Shown: one piece after another, positions 11,353-23,268 of the stretch
Position numbering within the stretch: the first letter of the stretch is position 1
How the letters are laid out: each line of letters starts with the position of its first letter
Assembly: GCA_034509755.1 (NCBI GenBank)
Contig: CM067541.1
Span: 25,116,501-25,180,500 of the forward strand
Source of the DNA: Anisodus tanguticus
Lineage: Eukaryota > Streptophyta > Magnoliopsida > Solanales > Solanaceae
Direction of reading: 5' to 3'
DNA length: 64,000 bases
Program-made: the position numbers and the translations under genes
Notes under the pieces: generated by a model
Databases searched by the model: none
Told to the model about the DNA's origin: nothing
The model's input: the letters and a program-made list of their open reading frames with translations, nothing else

Positions 11353-12360
11353 ATATTACAACAACAAGTTGTCAATATCTTGATCTTGAATTGGAACTTC
11401 AAATATGGATCTTGTATTCAGAAATACAAGAACATGAACTGCTACACTTGTGGCTTGTAGATCTGCTGAGAATCCGAACGGTTAGAGTTCTTTGATAATC
11501 AAGTTCACACCTGAAACACTTAGCAACCAATTAGATAATCACAACACCACCGGCTGAGTCGATAGATGACTATCTGTATTTAAGACAAGATTACCCCCGT
11601 TTATAGGCTTTACGAAAGTGTGGTCAACAGTCTCCTAAGATGAAACAACAAACTATCAAGTGTGCAAAGCCTACACAAATGATCTTAGCGAAGAACACGA
11701 ATAATGAAGATTGCTAAGAGAAGGATTGATATCTGGAAAATATGATCTCTTTGTGGTGTTGTTAACTTATTTTTCTGTTCATGGTCATCTATAGAACTGA
11801 GCCAAATGCCTCAATTTATAGGTGTGCAAGATGACCTTTCAAATGCCCCATAATGGCAATCAATTGCCATGTAATGGATGACATTTAACCCCAAATAATG
11901 GGGCAACATAATGGTCCAAGTAATGGCCATTATTGGGTGGATTCAATGCCATTGAAACCCCCTCAACAGCCAAACCTTTTGGGATTCCGTCGAGCAGTCA
12001 CTGCTAATGAAGCGCCGCGGCTCTGCCACATTAGCACCGCGACGCTGATTCAGCCAAAACTTCACTGCCACTCAAGCGTCGCGGCCCTTCTCGGCTCCGG
12101 CCCTTTTCCGACCCGTACCATCTTACACTTCGCACAATCCTTCCTTCGTTTACCAACGTGGAACACTTGTCATTTAGCAAATAACCGTCCATCATTCTAT
12201 GTCTCAAACATTTCACTTACGTACCAATATCTCTTTCATTAACGAAATTTACAATATTTGTCACTAAGATTGCACGTGTGTGAAAACGACGTTTCTTACG
12301 TGTGGGGCCCCAGTTGTTCGAGTCATAAATAATGAGATAAACTTAATTCTACATTAGTAA
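11300..12360. other. Probable LTR or leader remnant; no gene
   Basis: The first part shares blocks with 56200-56390, such as gtaaataactattaca followed by cgaaaggataaa and later a tcttgaat/tcttgatc block. This indicates a dispersed repeat, plausibly the LTR of the decayed copia family. The rest has a locally GC-rich patch near 12010-12120 (gcgccgcgg, gcgtcgcgg) and a plus-strand frame (11898-12242) without recognisable motifs. I cannot define LTR ends. Confidence 0.4.
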
Positions 12361-12364
12361 ATTT

Positions 12365-12671
12365 CCAACAAGTAGTTCATCTCTACTTGAAAAAAAGAAG
12401 AAGATAAAATATGAGTTTTTGCAACCATATCCTTAATTAACCTATGTAATTATAAAATATCTGCATAATTCAAAGAGAATACAATCTAAAAAGAGAAAGC
12501 TATTGAGTTATGTAGCATGTGTATACTCTGTGCTATCAAACCTTTTACTAATAGGTGATGCCCATAAAAAATCATTGCCAGTAATCTATGATCGTCCTTG
12601 CAACAATATCTGATCAGTTTCATCAAATTTGGATGTCGAAGCTGTCCCAAATAATTCATCTCTGCTTGAAA
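12365..12671 (-). pseudogene. Receptor-like cytoplasmic kinase exon fragments, duplicated
   Basis: The minus strand from about 12671 to 12520 translates without interruption through EMNYLGQLRHPNLMKLIRYC followed by KDDHRLLAM. This matches the kinase subdomain III-V region of plant RLCK-VII/PBL-type kinases (the usual form is EVNYLGQLRHPNLVKLIGYC.EDDHRLLVYEFM). An AG splice acceptor-like site (ttcaag) precedes it. About 280 bp downstream on the same strand, at 12389-12365, a second short copy of the exon start occurs (ttcaagtagagatgaacta, encoding VEMNYL), again after an oligo-pyrimidine run. No glycine loop, catalytic loop or DFG segment was found nearby, so only an exon fragment remains. Confidence 0.7.
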
Positions 12672-12699
12672 AAAAAAACTTGTTAAAATTTAAGTTCTT

Positions 12700-13865
12700 G
12701 CAATTTCTCTAGCATATTTACAATAAATTTTAATAACAACTTAAAATTCAAAGTAAATACAATAAAACAAAGGATCAATCAATTCGAAAGTCATGGAAAA
12801 ACTAATTTCACAACTGAATATAATAGTCCTAATGGAATAATAGAAGTTCAAGACGAACTTTATGTTAGGTCTTTAGACGATAACTTAAATAGGAAAAGAA
12901 AAAGGGAGATAATTAATTAGGTCCTTATTTAGGTGCAATATGTATAACTAAACATAGAAATATATCATAGAAAAGGCAAAAAGAGTCCTAATTCAATATA
13001 AGAGTTCGACTTTCATTGGTAGAAAACAAACTTCTGGACTCCCTTTTTGCTGATTCGTTCGTGTTATTAACTTTTGTCAATTATTTTTCTTTCTTTCTTC
13101 TCTCTCTCTCTCTCTCTTATATTATTAGTAATTATATTTAATTCAAAATAGTCATATCAACTAAAATTTAAATATATATTTTTATTCAATAATGAGAATT
13201 GAAGTGCTAACAATTGCCCTTTAGTCCAATTATGTGATAATGTTCAGAATGGAAGCGCCAAATTTCTTAATTTTGTTTCATATGAATTGAGATATAAAAT
13301 TTTAATTAGTTACGTAATTTAATATTGTATGTAATGGTACATAGCTTAAGTATGGAAACAATTACATAAGGTACAATCTTAGTTGGTTTTAAATTCCATA
13401 TTAGGATTTCCTACGTAGTTTAAATAAGAAATGATTTAATAACAAAAAAATTAGTTAATTTTAAAAAATTTAAATATTACAAATATTATTAAATGACAAT
13501 TTTGTCTATTTTAAGGTCTTTTATGAAAGGACAAAAAATTCAATCAACATTTCTAAAGCCCTTCGTGCTTTTAATATAATATAGATTATTAATTTTCATA
13601 TCACTAGTAAAAGTTGTGCTTTTGTTCTATGTTGATTGGGTGCGGCAACATTGAGTCCTTTAATTATTCATCATTGTTTATATTACAACTAGGTCTTTAA
13701 TTTCTTGCATAAAAAAATAAATTATTGTAAGAAATTTTATTATATTCCTTAAAATTGGCTAAATTCTTGGACAATGAATATGATTTTTTTTGCAGGAAGT
13801 ATATATATATTAATTGATTTGGTAGTATTATGTTGCAATATAGTCAATCCAATATGTGTTTGATA
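12700..13865. other. AT-rich intergenic DNA with a CT microsatellite
   Basis: No gene is visible. A short (TC)n run lies at about 13095-13117. Several A/T homopolymers and a long run of TA-rich sequence follow. The segment separates the kinase fragment from the SINE. Confidence 0.5.
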
Positions 13866-13869
13866 GTAT

Positions 13870-14032
13870 AAAAAAAGGGCAGTCCGGTGCACTAAGCTCT
13901 CGCTATGCGCGGGGTCTAGGAAAGGGCCGGAACACAAGGATCTATTATACGCAGTCTTACCTTGTATTTCTGCGTTTCCACGGCTTGAACTCGTAACCTC
14001 CAGGTCACATGACATCAACTTTACCAACTTGA
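13870..14032 (-). mobile_element. Au-like SINE
   Basis: Read on the minus strand, the segment starts with a tRNA-like RNA polymerase III promoter: box A around TTGGTAAAGTTGATGTC and box B as GAGTTCAAGCC. It continues through GACTGCGTATAATAGATC and CGCGCATAGCGAGAGCTTA and ends CGGACTGCCCTTTTTT. This order and the ending match my recollection of the Au SINE family of angiosperms. SINEs are copied by LINE reverse transcriptase in trans and encode no protein. A shorter, divergent relative lies near 57235-57305. Confidence 0.75.
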
Positions 14033-14089
14033 AAGTATATCATCATATATTTTATAAAAAAATGAATAAATTGAAAAACCCAACAATAA

Positions 14090-14410
14090 GCGATGAAAAA
14101 TCGATTTAATTAGTTTGGTTTGATTTTAACATTTAAAAAACTCAATGAAGAACCAATTTAATTGGTTTGGTTTGATTTTAACATTTAAAAAACTCGACTA
14201 AATTGATTTAATTTCCTTTTAGAGAAACACCGACCCAAACCGAACCGCAAACACCCTCCATCCAATAATGCCCCCTCTGGACATTCTGTATTGGATTTGT
14301 CAAAACAGTTTCACCTTCTTTCTTCAATTCATTCAATAATGCTCCTCTGGACATTTTGTATTGGATTTTGTCAAAAAAAAAATCACCTTTCTTGCTTTCT
14401 ATTCTATCTT
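14090..14410. repeat. Two short local duplications
   Basis: The phrase ttggtttgattttaacattt followed by aaaaaactc occurs twice (about 14117-14150 and 14165-14198). Immediately downstream, a block containing ctctggacattNtgtattgg and the following ttgtcaaaa also occurs twice (about 14274-14305 and 14344-14376). The minus-strand frame that spans the second pair encodes the same peptide twice only because of this duplication. I do not consider it a gene. Confidence 0.6.
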
Positions 14411-14599
14411 GCATTTCACTATGACACAATTTTCCTTTCAAACCAGTAAAAAGAAAATCCTTCTTAAGGAATCCATCACTAGTACATTCAAGGTTAAAAT
14501 TATTTTTTATGTATATATAGTAGATGTTTTCGTGTATTTGCATTTTCATTTTTTGAACCCTTTATTGAAAATTTTGACTCTGTCACTCGCTACATAATG

Positions 14600-15325
14600 A
14601 AAGATGTAATCTTGTCCATAGGCGCAACTATTGTAATGCTACATAATTTCAACACAATAATAATTAAAATAGTGATGACATAACTAACTAAACTATAAAC
14701 TCAGTAATTATTTACATTGATATCAAACGAAGTGGTTTTTATGTTCCAAACAAAAGATATATCAAAACAAAAGTATGCGTGCTTGCAAGATATAAGTAAT
14801 TTCACTACGTACAATAATAGTCTAATGGTAACCATTAAAAAAAAAACTAAATTTAGTAAAATCTGATCATGGGAGAAAATATGAGTTTTATCTTTTATGA
14901 TTGATCAGGAAAAGCATTAAGATAAATTGGTTTTTCATAAATGCAGCAAATAAATCAACTGGCGAAAAAACTTTTGTGGTTGCTGTCAATTTTTCTTTTT
15001 CCTTTTGTACATATTTTACCTTTTGAAATTTACTGGTCTAATTAATTCAATTCATAACAAGTATTTGATATTCCACGTTACTTGTAGTTTTAGTAACCTA
15101 GCTAAGCTATAACTTTCCTTTGACCTTCTCCCGTACCTTTAAGGTTTTGTTTATTTTGGACCAAAAGTGACCTAAACGTTTAAACTTCCTTCAAATTATT
15201 TAGGGTTTTGTTATTTTTCTTGTCCTATTTGTGTAATCTTTCCGTAATTAAGGGAGTAATTAATTATTTTTGGACCAAAAGTGACCTATTCCTTTATCAA
15301 CTTGAACAAGAAAACGCAGCTCCCC
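14600..15325. other. Intergenic DNA upstream of the NHL-like gene
   Basis: No frame of note is present. The 16-mer ttggaccaaaagtgac appears twice (about 15156 and 15270), followed by cta each time, a small upstream duplication that could be regulatory or simply repetitive. Confidence 0.4.
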
Positions 15326-15330
15326 CACGT

Positions 15331-15340
15331 TATATATATA
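15331..15340 (+). promoter_or_regulatory. TATA-like box of the NHL-like gene
   Basis: A clean tatatatata run lies 68 bp before the ATG at 15408, at a plausible distance for a plant core promoter with a 5' leader of about 40 bases. Confidence 0.4.
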
Positions 15341-15407
15341 ATTCCGCTCTCTTTAACTCTTAATTAATTATACCCTAGGAATTATTTTGTGATAATAGCC
15401 CTACGTT

Positions 15408-16223
15408 ATGGTATTCAAGGAAGAAAGAACCAATCCCTCTACTGTTATTGATGTTTCATCCAATGAACAAAACCATGATAATTTAATCAATAGGTATCCT
15501 GTACTGGGAATTCTTGTAATTTATCGCTCTATTTTCTTGCTTATGGGTTTACTTTCTTTTAATGCTATGTCTTCTAAGAAGTCTTTTCCCAAATTTTCTA
15601 TTGAAGCAATCACAGCTTCTAATATTACTATTTCACCATGGCCTAATTCATCTCTATATGCTCAAAACTTGACTATTGATTTTGTCGTCGAAAATCGTGC
15701 CCCTACTGAAGTTGAGTACAAAAATGTGGATGCTTGGATTTCCTACAAGGGGAATATTGTCTGGCTGAATAAGTAGTGAAATTGAGTACAAAAATGTGGA
15801 GGCTTCAATTTCCTACAAGGGGAATATTGTCTGGCTGAATACATAGTGAAGTTGAGTACAAAAACGTGGAGGCTTCGATTTCCCACAAGGGGAATATTGT
15901 CTGGCTGAATACGTAGTGAAGTTGAGTACAAAAATATTGATTTCCTACAAGGGGAATATTGTCTGGCTGAATACGTAGTGAAGTTGAGTACAAAAAACGT
16001 GGAGGCTTCGATTTCCTACAAGGGGAATATTGTCTGGCTGAATACGTTGAACCTTTACCAACAAAAAGGAGAGCGTTCACCTATACAAGTAATTTTTGGT
16101 AATTTTCCAGTCAAGATAATGGATGATTATGCCATCACTGAGGAAAATAGGACAAGTGGATTTGGAATTTTTACTGTGGAAAATAGGACAAGTGGATTTG
16201 AAAACCCAAACCCCCGGGCATAG
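15408..16223 (+). pseudogene. NHL/LEA-2-like membrane protein gene broken by a coding minisatellite
   Basis: The first frame (15408-15773, stop at 15774-15776) encodes a short cytosolic N-terminus, one hydrophobic segment (about residues 31-52, YPVLGILVIYRSIFLLMGLL) and the start of a LEA-2/NDR1-HIN1-like domain (FSIEAITASNITIS, then LTIDFVVENRAP). NHL proteins are membrane-anchored and linked to defence and water stress. The frame then stops in the first of five tandem 62-71-bp units. The sequence after the last unit (LNLYQQKGERSPIQVIFGNF) continues the domain in the frame a single unit would give. The array therefore appears to have expanded inside a formerly continuous gene. The 3' end runs into a SINE at about 16215. 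A splice route around the extra units cannot be excluded, but non-functionality is likely. Confidence 0.65.
15707..16048 (+). repeat. Five-unit coding minisatellite in the NHL-like gene
   Basis: Units lie at 15707-15776, 15777-15846, 15847-15916, 15917-15978 and 15979 to about 16048 (70, 70, 70, 62 and about 70 bp). Each runs from tgaagttgagtacaaaaa through ggggaatattgtctggctga to aatacgtag. All but the last end in an in-frame TAG relative to the NHL frame. Unit 4 lacks 9 bp of gtggaggcttcg-type sequence, and unit 5 has one extra A. The 70-bp period is not a multiple of three, so each unit also shifts the frame. Confidence 0.9.
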
Positions 16224-16500
16224 GCGAGTTGATAAGTGGCAAAGTGATTGGGGTACAACCACTCCGACGTCGCGGGTTCGAATCTGTGTGGTGACGATCT
16301 TTCTTTGAAATATTGCAAGGGTTGCTGCTGGGTTCGTGTCCCGTTGGTCCTCTCCCTTGCAAGGCTACCACTCGCGCATATCCCTCGATTTACATCCCAC
16401 CTGGCCAAGGGACCTCTGGTACAGGTGGGGGGATTTCGCCTTCGGGACTTTCCCCTTCACAAAGTAAAAAGAAAACCCTTCCTAAGGCATCCCCCACTAG
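16215..16500 (+). mobile_element. tRNA-derived SINE
   Basis: An RNA polymerase III-type promoter is visible: box A-like agtggcaaagtgattgg at about 16236-16252 and box B gggttcgaatc at 16274-16284, spaced as in tRNA-derived SINEs. A GC-rich body follows (ccttcgggactttccccttc near 16438) that contrasts with the AT-rich surroundings. The acceptor-stem pairing needed for a functional tRNA is not present. The 3' end is not sharp and the extent is approximate. Confidence 0.6.
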
Positions 16501-16881
16501 TACTATAGGTATTCCTGATTGAACAAGAGATGGATATATAACCTAGTAGTGGAGGGATCTGGAATTTATATAAGACGATTCGGAGATACTAAAAGGCTAT
16601 TGGAATCTGAACTTATGACCATCAGAACTTATTCCAACAGTTTATTGCTCTATTTGCAGCCGTATAATTCTTCCACGGAAGGAATTTCAATTGAACCTGC
16701 TTGATAAAAGGAAGGTGTGTTCATGCTTGCTTTAGATAAAAGTTGTAATAAAATCTTACAACTCAGAAACGTGGCATCGAGTTTATATAAAAATATCAAA
16801 GCAGGTAGCTGCAGTCGATGTAAGTTTTGATTATCTCGGTATAGCTTTCTCCAGCTCAACTTGGAAAAAGAAAAGATAGAA

Positions 16882-19800
16882 CTAAGAGTCACTAATTTGT
16901 TCCAATTTAGGCATGGATGTTCCTGATAAGAATGACTTGACGAGAGTGAGAGCTTGCTTCGGTTTATGCAGAGCAACTTCATGGCCGGCACCTCTTACTG
17001 TAACAAACGTCAGCCCTTTGTACTCCTGTGTCCATCCTCCAACCTGTTTTACGCATAAATCATAATTATGATAATTACGTGTTTGGATATAAGTGTTGAA
17101 GCTGATAGTAAGCATAAAAGGGCACTGATACACATTTTCCCTGTTAAAATGACTAAGATGTCCTTAAAGCTATTTATGGAAAATATAGAATAGTGAGATA
17201 ATTAAAACTTACGTTTTAGGAAGAGTATTTCGGAGATTACAAATGATATTAAGGATAAAATCGTAAAAAGCTTGGTCAAACCAAAAAAAGTGTAAAACTT
17301 ATAAGCTGTAAAACCATAAGTTAGGGATGACTAACTTGTGACTTTTGACTAATTTTGGCTTTTATAAGCACTTGATTTACCAAATACGTAGACAAGTGAA
17401 GTGCTTATAAGCTAGTTTGACCAAACACCATCTAAATCAAGAAATAAGCAATTGCAAAGCTATGGACAGATCGAATTTGAGGTACTTCTAGAAGACTAAA
17501 AATGGAAAAGGCAACAAGATTGAGCAACGAAAATACCTGTCCATCATCATACCAAGCACGCCAGGGACCAACGGTTGGCAGTTTTAGAGCATCTATGCTG
17601 TAACGGGTTGATGTAACTGGGATCACAGCATCTGTGTCACCACTGCAATAAAATAAAATAAATAAACATCCTCGTTTTATCGGCATTTTGTCAGTCCACA
17701 ATCCTTGCCAACTTAACAAGTAAACTTGAGAAGAGAAGGAAAAGCTAAGTATTAGGATTAAAGCACACCTGAAAACCCAGATACGAAGGCCTGACTCTAT
17801 CAGTTCACGATAAACGTCCAGCACTGTCTTGGGAGAATCCTTCCAACCTCTGGATACCTCTTCACTGCAAGTAGAGCAAATTAGTAAATACATGGTGCTA
17901 CCTAGTATAAGACATTTACAAGTGAAAGACAATGGAGCTCACTCAGTAGATTAACATACACAATAATGCATTTTTGACTCTTACACAATAAGGAAATTGA
18001 GATCCCCATCAACATCTTTGAACCCCATGAGCTTTTAGTTTTTTGTTTCTTTTAGAAGGCAAGTGGCCCTCAACTTTTGAAACCATTGTAAACCACCATT
18101 CTTTTACACTTTTTTTAATTTATAATGGTGGTGTCTGGGTTAGGTCGCACGCACCTCGAGTAATACCATGAGGTGCCTGCTACCTCCTACCAGCATATGT
18201 ACCGGGCAACTCTATCTACCAAGGCTTGGATAGATAGGACAAAAACATGTTAGTGTTTTTTGTCTCTGTTGGGATTTGAACCTAAGACCTCATGTTTCTC
18301 AACCTACTTCATTGACCACTAGGCTACACCCTTGGTTGCTCGTCCATTTACACTTCTTATCCTCTTTTGGTTTTTATTTGTTATGTATGGGAAGAAGAGA
18401 GAGAAAAGTAACGAGAAAGTGACTTGCTGCTGAAGAAGATAGCGAGGTTGCTGCTTTTTTCAATGAGCATGAGCTGGAGGAAAGAGAAACTGGCTCACTG
18501 CTGTTGTTTCGCAAAGGCAAATAATAAGAAAAGTGTCACATAAATTGGAATAAAGGGAGAATGCAAGAGTTGTCAATATTATATTTATGTGGCAACTAGG
18601 AATTCCCCTAGATCTTGAGGAGACATTTACTAAATGAACTAAAATGAAAATACCTGCAAGTTACCCATTTGAATGATGAGTTTCTCTTATGAACATGAAG
18701 AGCTTTCTGAACTTCAGGAAGATTGAAGTAGATCTTGGAGTGTTGCTCTGTACATGGATCGTAGCTTCTTCTGAGATGGCCCACCTCTATTTAAAGGCAC
18801 AAAATTTTATCAGTTAAGCTTTTTCAATAATTTAATCTCCTGTTCTTTCACGAGCCTCAAACTGATTTATATAAAGCATTTTGAAGCAGTACGTTATCCA
18901 AATTCTAGAATTACATTTTCAATCAAATCTAAGAGGTCTATACTAAAAAGGTAGCATATTGATAAGATCCCAATCATCCTACAGGAAAATGGAAATAAAT
19001 AGAAGAAAGTATGATATTAACCATTACCACTCCAAAACAACCATGCATACTAAGACAATAATACTAAGTGAATTGAGTTAATGCGAGATAAAGTTCCGTT
19101 CACTTACATTGCTCCTTTTGAGCAAGTGGTTTAGTATACTAAACTTGGCTGTGCATGTTGGAGTGAAGATGCTGTAGCTATCAATATCTCCAAGTTCTTC
19201 ATTAGCCTGATCGAGAATCTTATCACACTGCTCTGAGGGTTTTATAAACGATTGGTAGTCGCACAAAGCATTCGCCTGCTTGAATGTTTGGTCAGAAATC
19301 ATTCCAGCTGACCACATGAATTGAAATAGTCCCAAGTGATCATGATAGTCATCAGTCAAAGCATTACCAACCTGCAATCATCTAGTGTTAGTACTAAACT
19401 ACGAACGTGCATATGTTTCATCTTTGATAATTTTATATGGAGAAAATGACAAAAATGGTCCCGTATGCTTGGGGGTAGGTTCAAAATTATACAGTTTTGG
19501 CCCTTTAAGTTTGCCAAACGTTAACACTTTTAGTCTTCGGTACAGAATTTTGTCTGTTAGATTGACGGAAACAATAGGAAAACAATATTTAACTATAAAC
19601 ACGAAGAAAATCCTACCAAATCCTAAAATATGCAACGCAAAAAACTACACTAGACACTAAAAAGATAATTAAAAGAATAGCATAAATTACACCCCAAAAA
19701 GCTACACCAGACTCTGGAAAAAAATTAAATATAGCAGAAACTACAAAAATTTATACCTCTAAATGTAAGTTCCCACTAATTTCCTTTTTTTTCAATAATT

Positions 19801-22800
19801 TCCGTCGAATCTAATAGACGGAGTTCGGAAAATATTTATGAAGACAAAGTGTTAATTATTGACAAACTTGATGGACCAAAACTGTTAAGTGCATTCTTAA
19901 GGGACTATTTTGAACCTACCCACAAACGTAAGGGACCATTTTGCATTGGGTTGAGAAAGAGGGGCGCATACCATGAAACCTTTTAAGTTGATCACTTGCT
20001 TCTTACCATGGTTGTACCTCACAATAGCTTGACTTAGCTGAGGAACATAATGCCCTGATCCACAATCAGGAATAAGTAAACACAGTTGTTTCAGTAATTG
20101 AATTGAACTATCCAAGAAAACAAACAGAAAAGAACCAGAAGTTTTCAAGGAAATATTGTTGCTTGCATAAAATCCTATCAAATGTTGAGAAGCTAGATTT
20201 TAAAAAAATAAGTAGAATGTTGAGAGGCTAGATTATTGCTGTCATCCCAACATCTTTGATTATTGAAAATATCGGCAGAAATAAATCATAGAGAGAAAGA
20301 TATTTATAAAAAAGACAACAATAATAACAATGCCTATATAAAGAAGGAAATTCTATTTCCAAGAAACATACAATATAATTCTGCCGAAGAAACATGCACA
20401 GAGTAATACAGCGATACTATAGAAATTCTAGTTGTTATCCTCTGTGAAGATTACAACAACAACAATAACTACGCAATATAAAGAAGGAAATTCTATTTCC
20501 AAGAAACATACAATATAATTCTGCCGAAGAAACATGCACAGAGTAATACAGCGATACTATAGAAATTCTAGTTGTTATCCTCTGTGAAGATTACAACAAC
20601 AACAATAACTACGCAATCGATCCAAATAGTTAGTATCGACCATATAATCCTCTATCCATTCCGCTCCATTGGGCATGTTCAACTTGTTAGTATCGCCTAT
20701 ATGGATATTTTGCCGCCTAGATTCAAAGGGATTATAGGTATTCTCAGAGAACTTCCCAAGTTGTCTCTATTTGTTTTCTAAGCTTATCTCGCCCTTTTTT
20801 AACACTTTTTTTATCAAGAAAAAAGTTTGAATACCAAAAAAGAAGTGCCCCTTTTTAACACTTCTAATCATCATAATGGTACAACTACTGATCGGTGTCT
20901 CTAGATGTCTACGTAGGATATGACCAAACCACTTCGGGTGCCATTTTCTCATTTTGTACTTTATGTATGCTACTTGCACCTTCTGTCAGATGTAACCATT
21001 TATAACCTTATCTAATCTTGTATGATTACACATCCATCTTAGCTAAGGCTAAGTATCATAATTGTGTGCATTTGGGCACCATCGTCCTGTCTAATCTCAC
21101 CTTTATTTCTTGTTACTATTCTGTTTTACTTCTGCTTACCCTAAAACATTACGGTTTAGGGTGCGAAGCTTTTGATTTACCTCCCTGATAGTGTCGTTAA
21201 AAGCATAATATTGTTAACAAATAACATAATGTCAGTTGAAGATTAAATGACTTCTGATTAAGCCTACAGTATCTCCTTATTTAAGTTCCGGATCCATTTG
21301 GTAGAAATGTAAGATATATCTAGTGAATACGTTTTCCTGTTCTCTCGTCATTCGGTTGTCATAAATTTGATCACCATCAATTGACTAGGGTATCTAATCA
21401 TATTGCATTGGGTACAGCTAACCAGAAAATGATTGGAAATAGAAATTTCACATGTAGCTAAAGAAAAATAATTCTACCAGCATAGCTCTCTCCTGTAATA
21501 TAAAACTCTCTTCCTTTATATTCTGGAAATCGTTCAAGCCACTTCAGTATAAATGCAAGAGAGTCCGCAGCTGTAATGCAACAATTGAAGGAAATTAAAT
21601 ACATAATTACAGAAATATATGAACAATAACCCAAGAAAAAAAAAACTGAAAAGGTCAAATTATTACCTGTCCTAGCATCACCATTGTTGTGATGATCAGA
21701 TGAAGTGTTTGAATAGGAATAACCAACTCCAACAGGAGAGTCGAGAAATAACAGGTTTGCAGCTGCAGGAATAGATATTGAGTCAGACTCAGTCCTGATA
21801 AGTTCCTAAAACAGATATAATGAGAGTAAAATCCATTTATCACTTTGATCACCAAGAACAAGACAATTTTATAGACAGAAGTACTAGCTAAAATAAGTTG
21901 GAACCCGCTCTCTCCCCCCCCCCCCCCCAAAAAAAAATAGTCCTTTCCCTTAAAATTTACAAATATAACCATTGCAAGAATCTCTTTGCTATCACATGAA
22001 TCGAGAAGATACCATCAGAAAACAATTTATATCTCACTTCATGTAAACGGGAATACCATAGCCCTCAGTAAGAGGAAGAACACAACAAGCCTTGATTCAC
22101 CAACAACGTAATTTAAGTTTCCTCTAATCCAAAAACGAAATTCATATTGAACCATTCACAACATGTGAAATCGAAGAACAATCTATAAAGTTCAAGTTTT
22201 GAAATTGCTAAAGTTTTCATATTAAGGTTGAAATGCTGAAGTGAATGGAATGAAGGGGCCTCATGTTACACATCTCATAAAAATGACATTTTTGACGAGC
22301 ATATACTTAGAAAAGTAAAATCCAACAACAGTAGCATAACTACTTGTAGCAAAAAAATAAGGTATTGTGAAACATACCCAAGTTCCATGAGTAAGGATTC
22401 CAATAAAGGTTCTTCCCATCTTTCTCAATATGAAAAGGCCCAAGTTCCTCGGCTAACCCATAGGCAATCGATGAACATCCGGGCCCTGTAAGAACCCAAA
22501 ATCATTAACAAACAAATAATTGGTACAACACAATCAACCACATTGAGCAACCAAGAAATATTCTTTCAATAAATCTTTGTCAAGAGAAAAATGATCATTC
22601 AACTTCAAGCATATGTTAATTGATGACTCTTCAACACTGACACAAACCGGAATTTATACAGGGGATTCAAAAGTAGGAATTTTTTAGCCCCTTCACCACT
22701 TCACTAGACTTTTCTCCTACGTCAAGGAGATTCAACAGCTTATATATAACCGGGAATTTTTTTCTTTATTGTCCTATTTGTACTGTATAATTTCTCAATG

Positions 22801-23237
22801 AATCCTTTCTTTCTTCAACCTAGCTCCACCACTGCTCTTAAATTTTTGTTACATACAACAAAAGAATCAAACAAAACCAAGACAAGCAAAAAAAGAATAA
22901 TAAAATGTAATCATTCAACTCCAAGCATGTGGTAATTGATCACTCTTCAACACATTCAAAAGTAGCATTATGTTAACCCCGTCACCACTTCACTAGAATT
23001 TTCTCTTACATCAAGGGAATTCAACGACTTACATATAACAAAAAAAAAAAACAAATTCTTTGTTACCTATTTGTCAACTAATCCCCCCCCCCCCCCCTCT
23101 TTCTTCATGGGATTCAAAAGTAGCAATTTTTTAACCCTTTTGCCACTTCATTAGAATTTTTTCTTATGTCAAGGGGATTCAATGGCTTATATATAACCGA
23201 AAAACGACTTCATTATTGTCCTATTTGTCAACTAACC

Positions 23238-23268
<31 letters not shown>

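Noticed and set aside
15805..16080. Minus-strand frame encoding a repeated peptide (QPDNIPLVGN and similar)
   Set aside because: It is the antisense of the NHL-like minisatellite; the repetition of the peptide comes from the DNA repeat.
16235..16290. Possible tRNA gene (box A and box B present)
   Set aside because: No seven-base-pair acceptor stem or anticodon arm can be formed; the boxes belong to a SINE.
17432..17932. 166-codon minus-strand frame as a separate gene
   Set aside because: It is exons 8 and 9 of the carboxypeptidase read through intron 8; splice sites at 17769 and 17642 explain it.
18280..18345. Possible tRNA gene on the minus strand
   Set aside because: The box A/box B head is followed by a SINE body and lacks tRNA folding.
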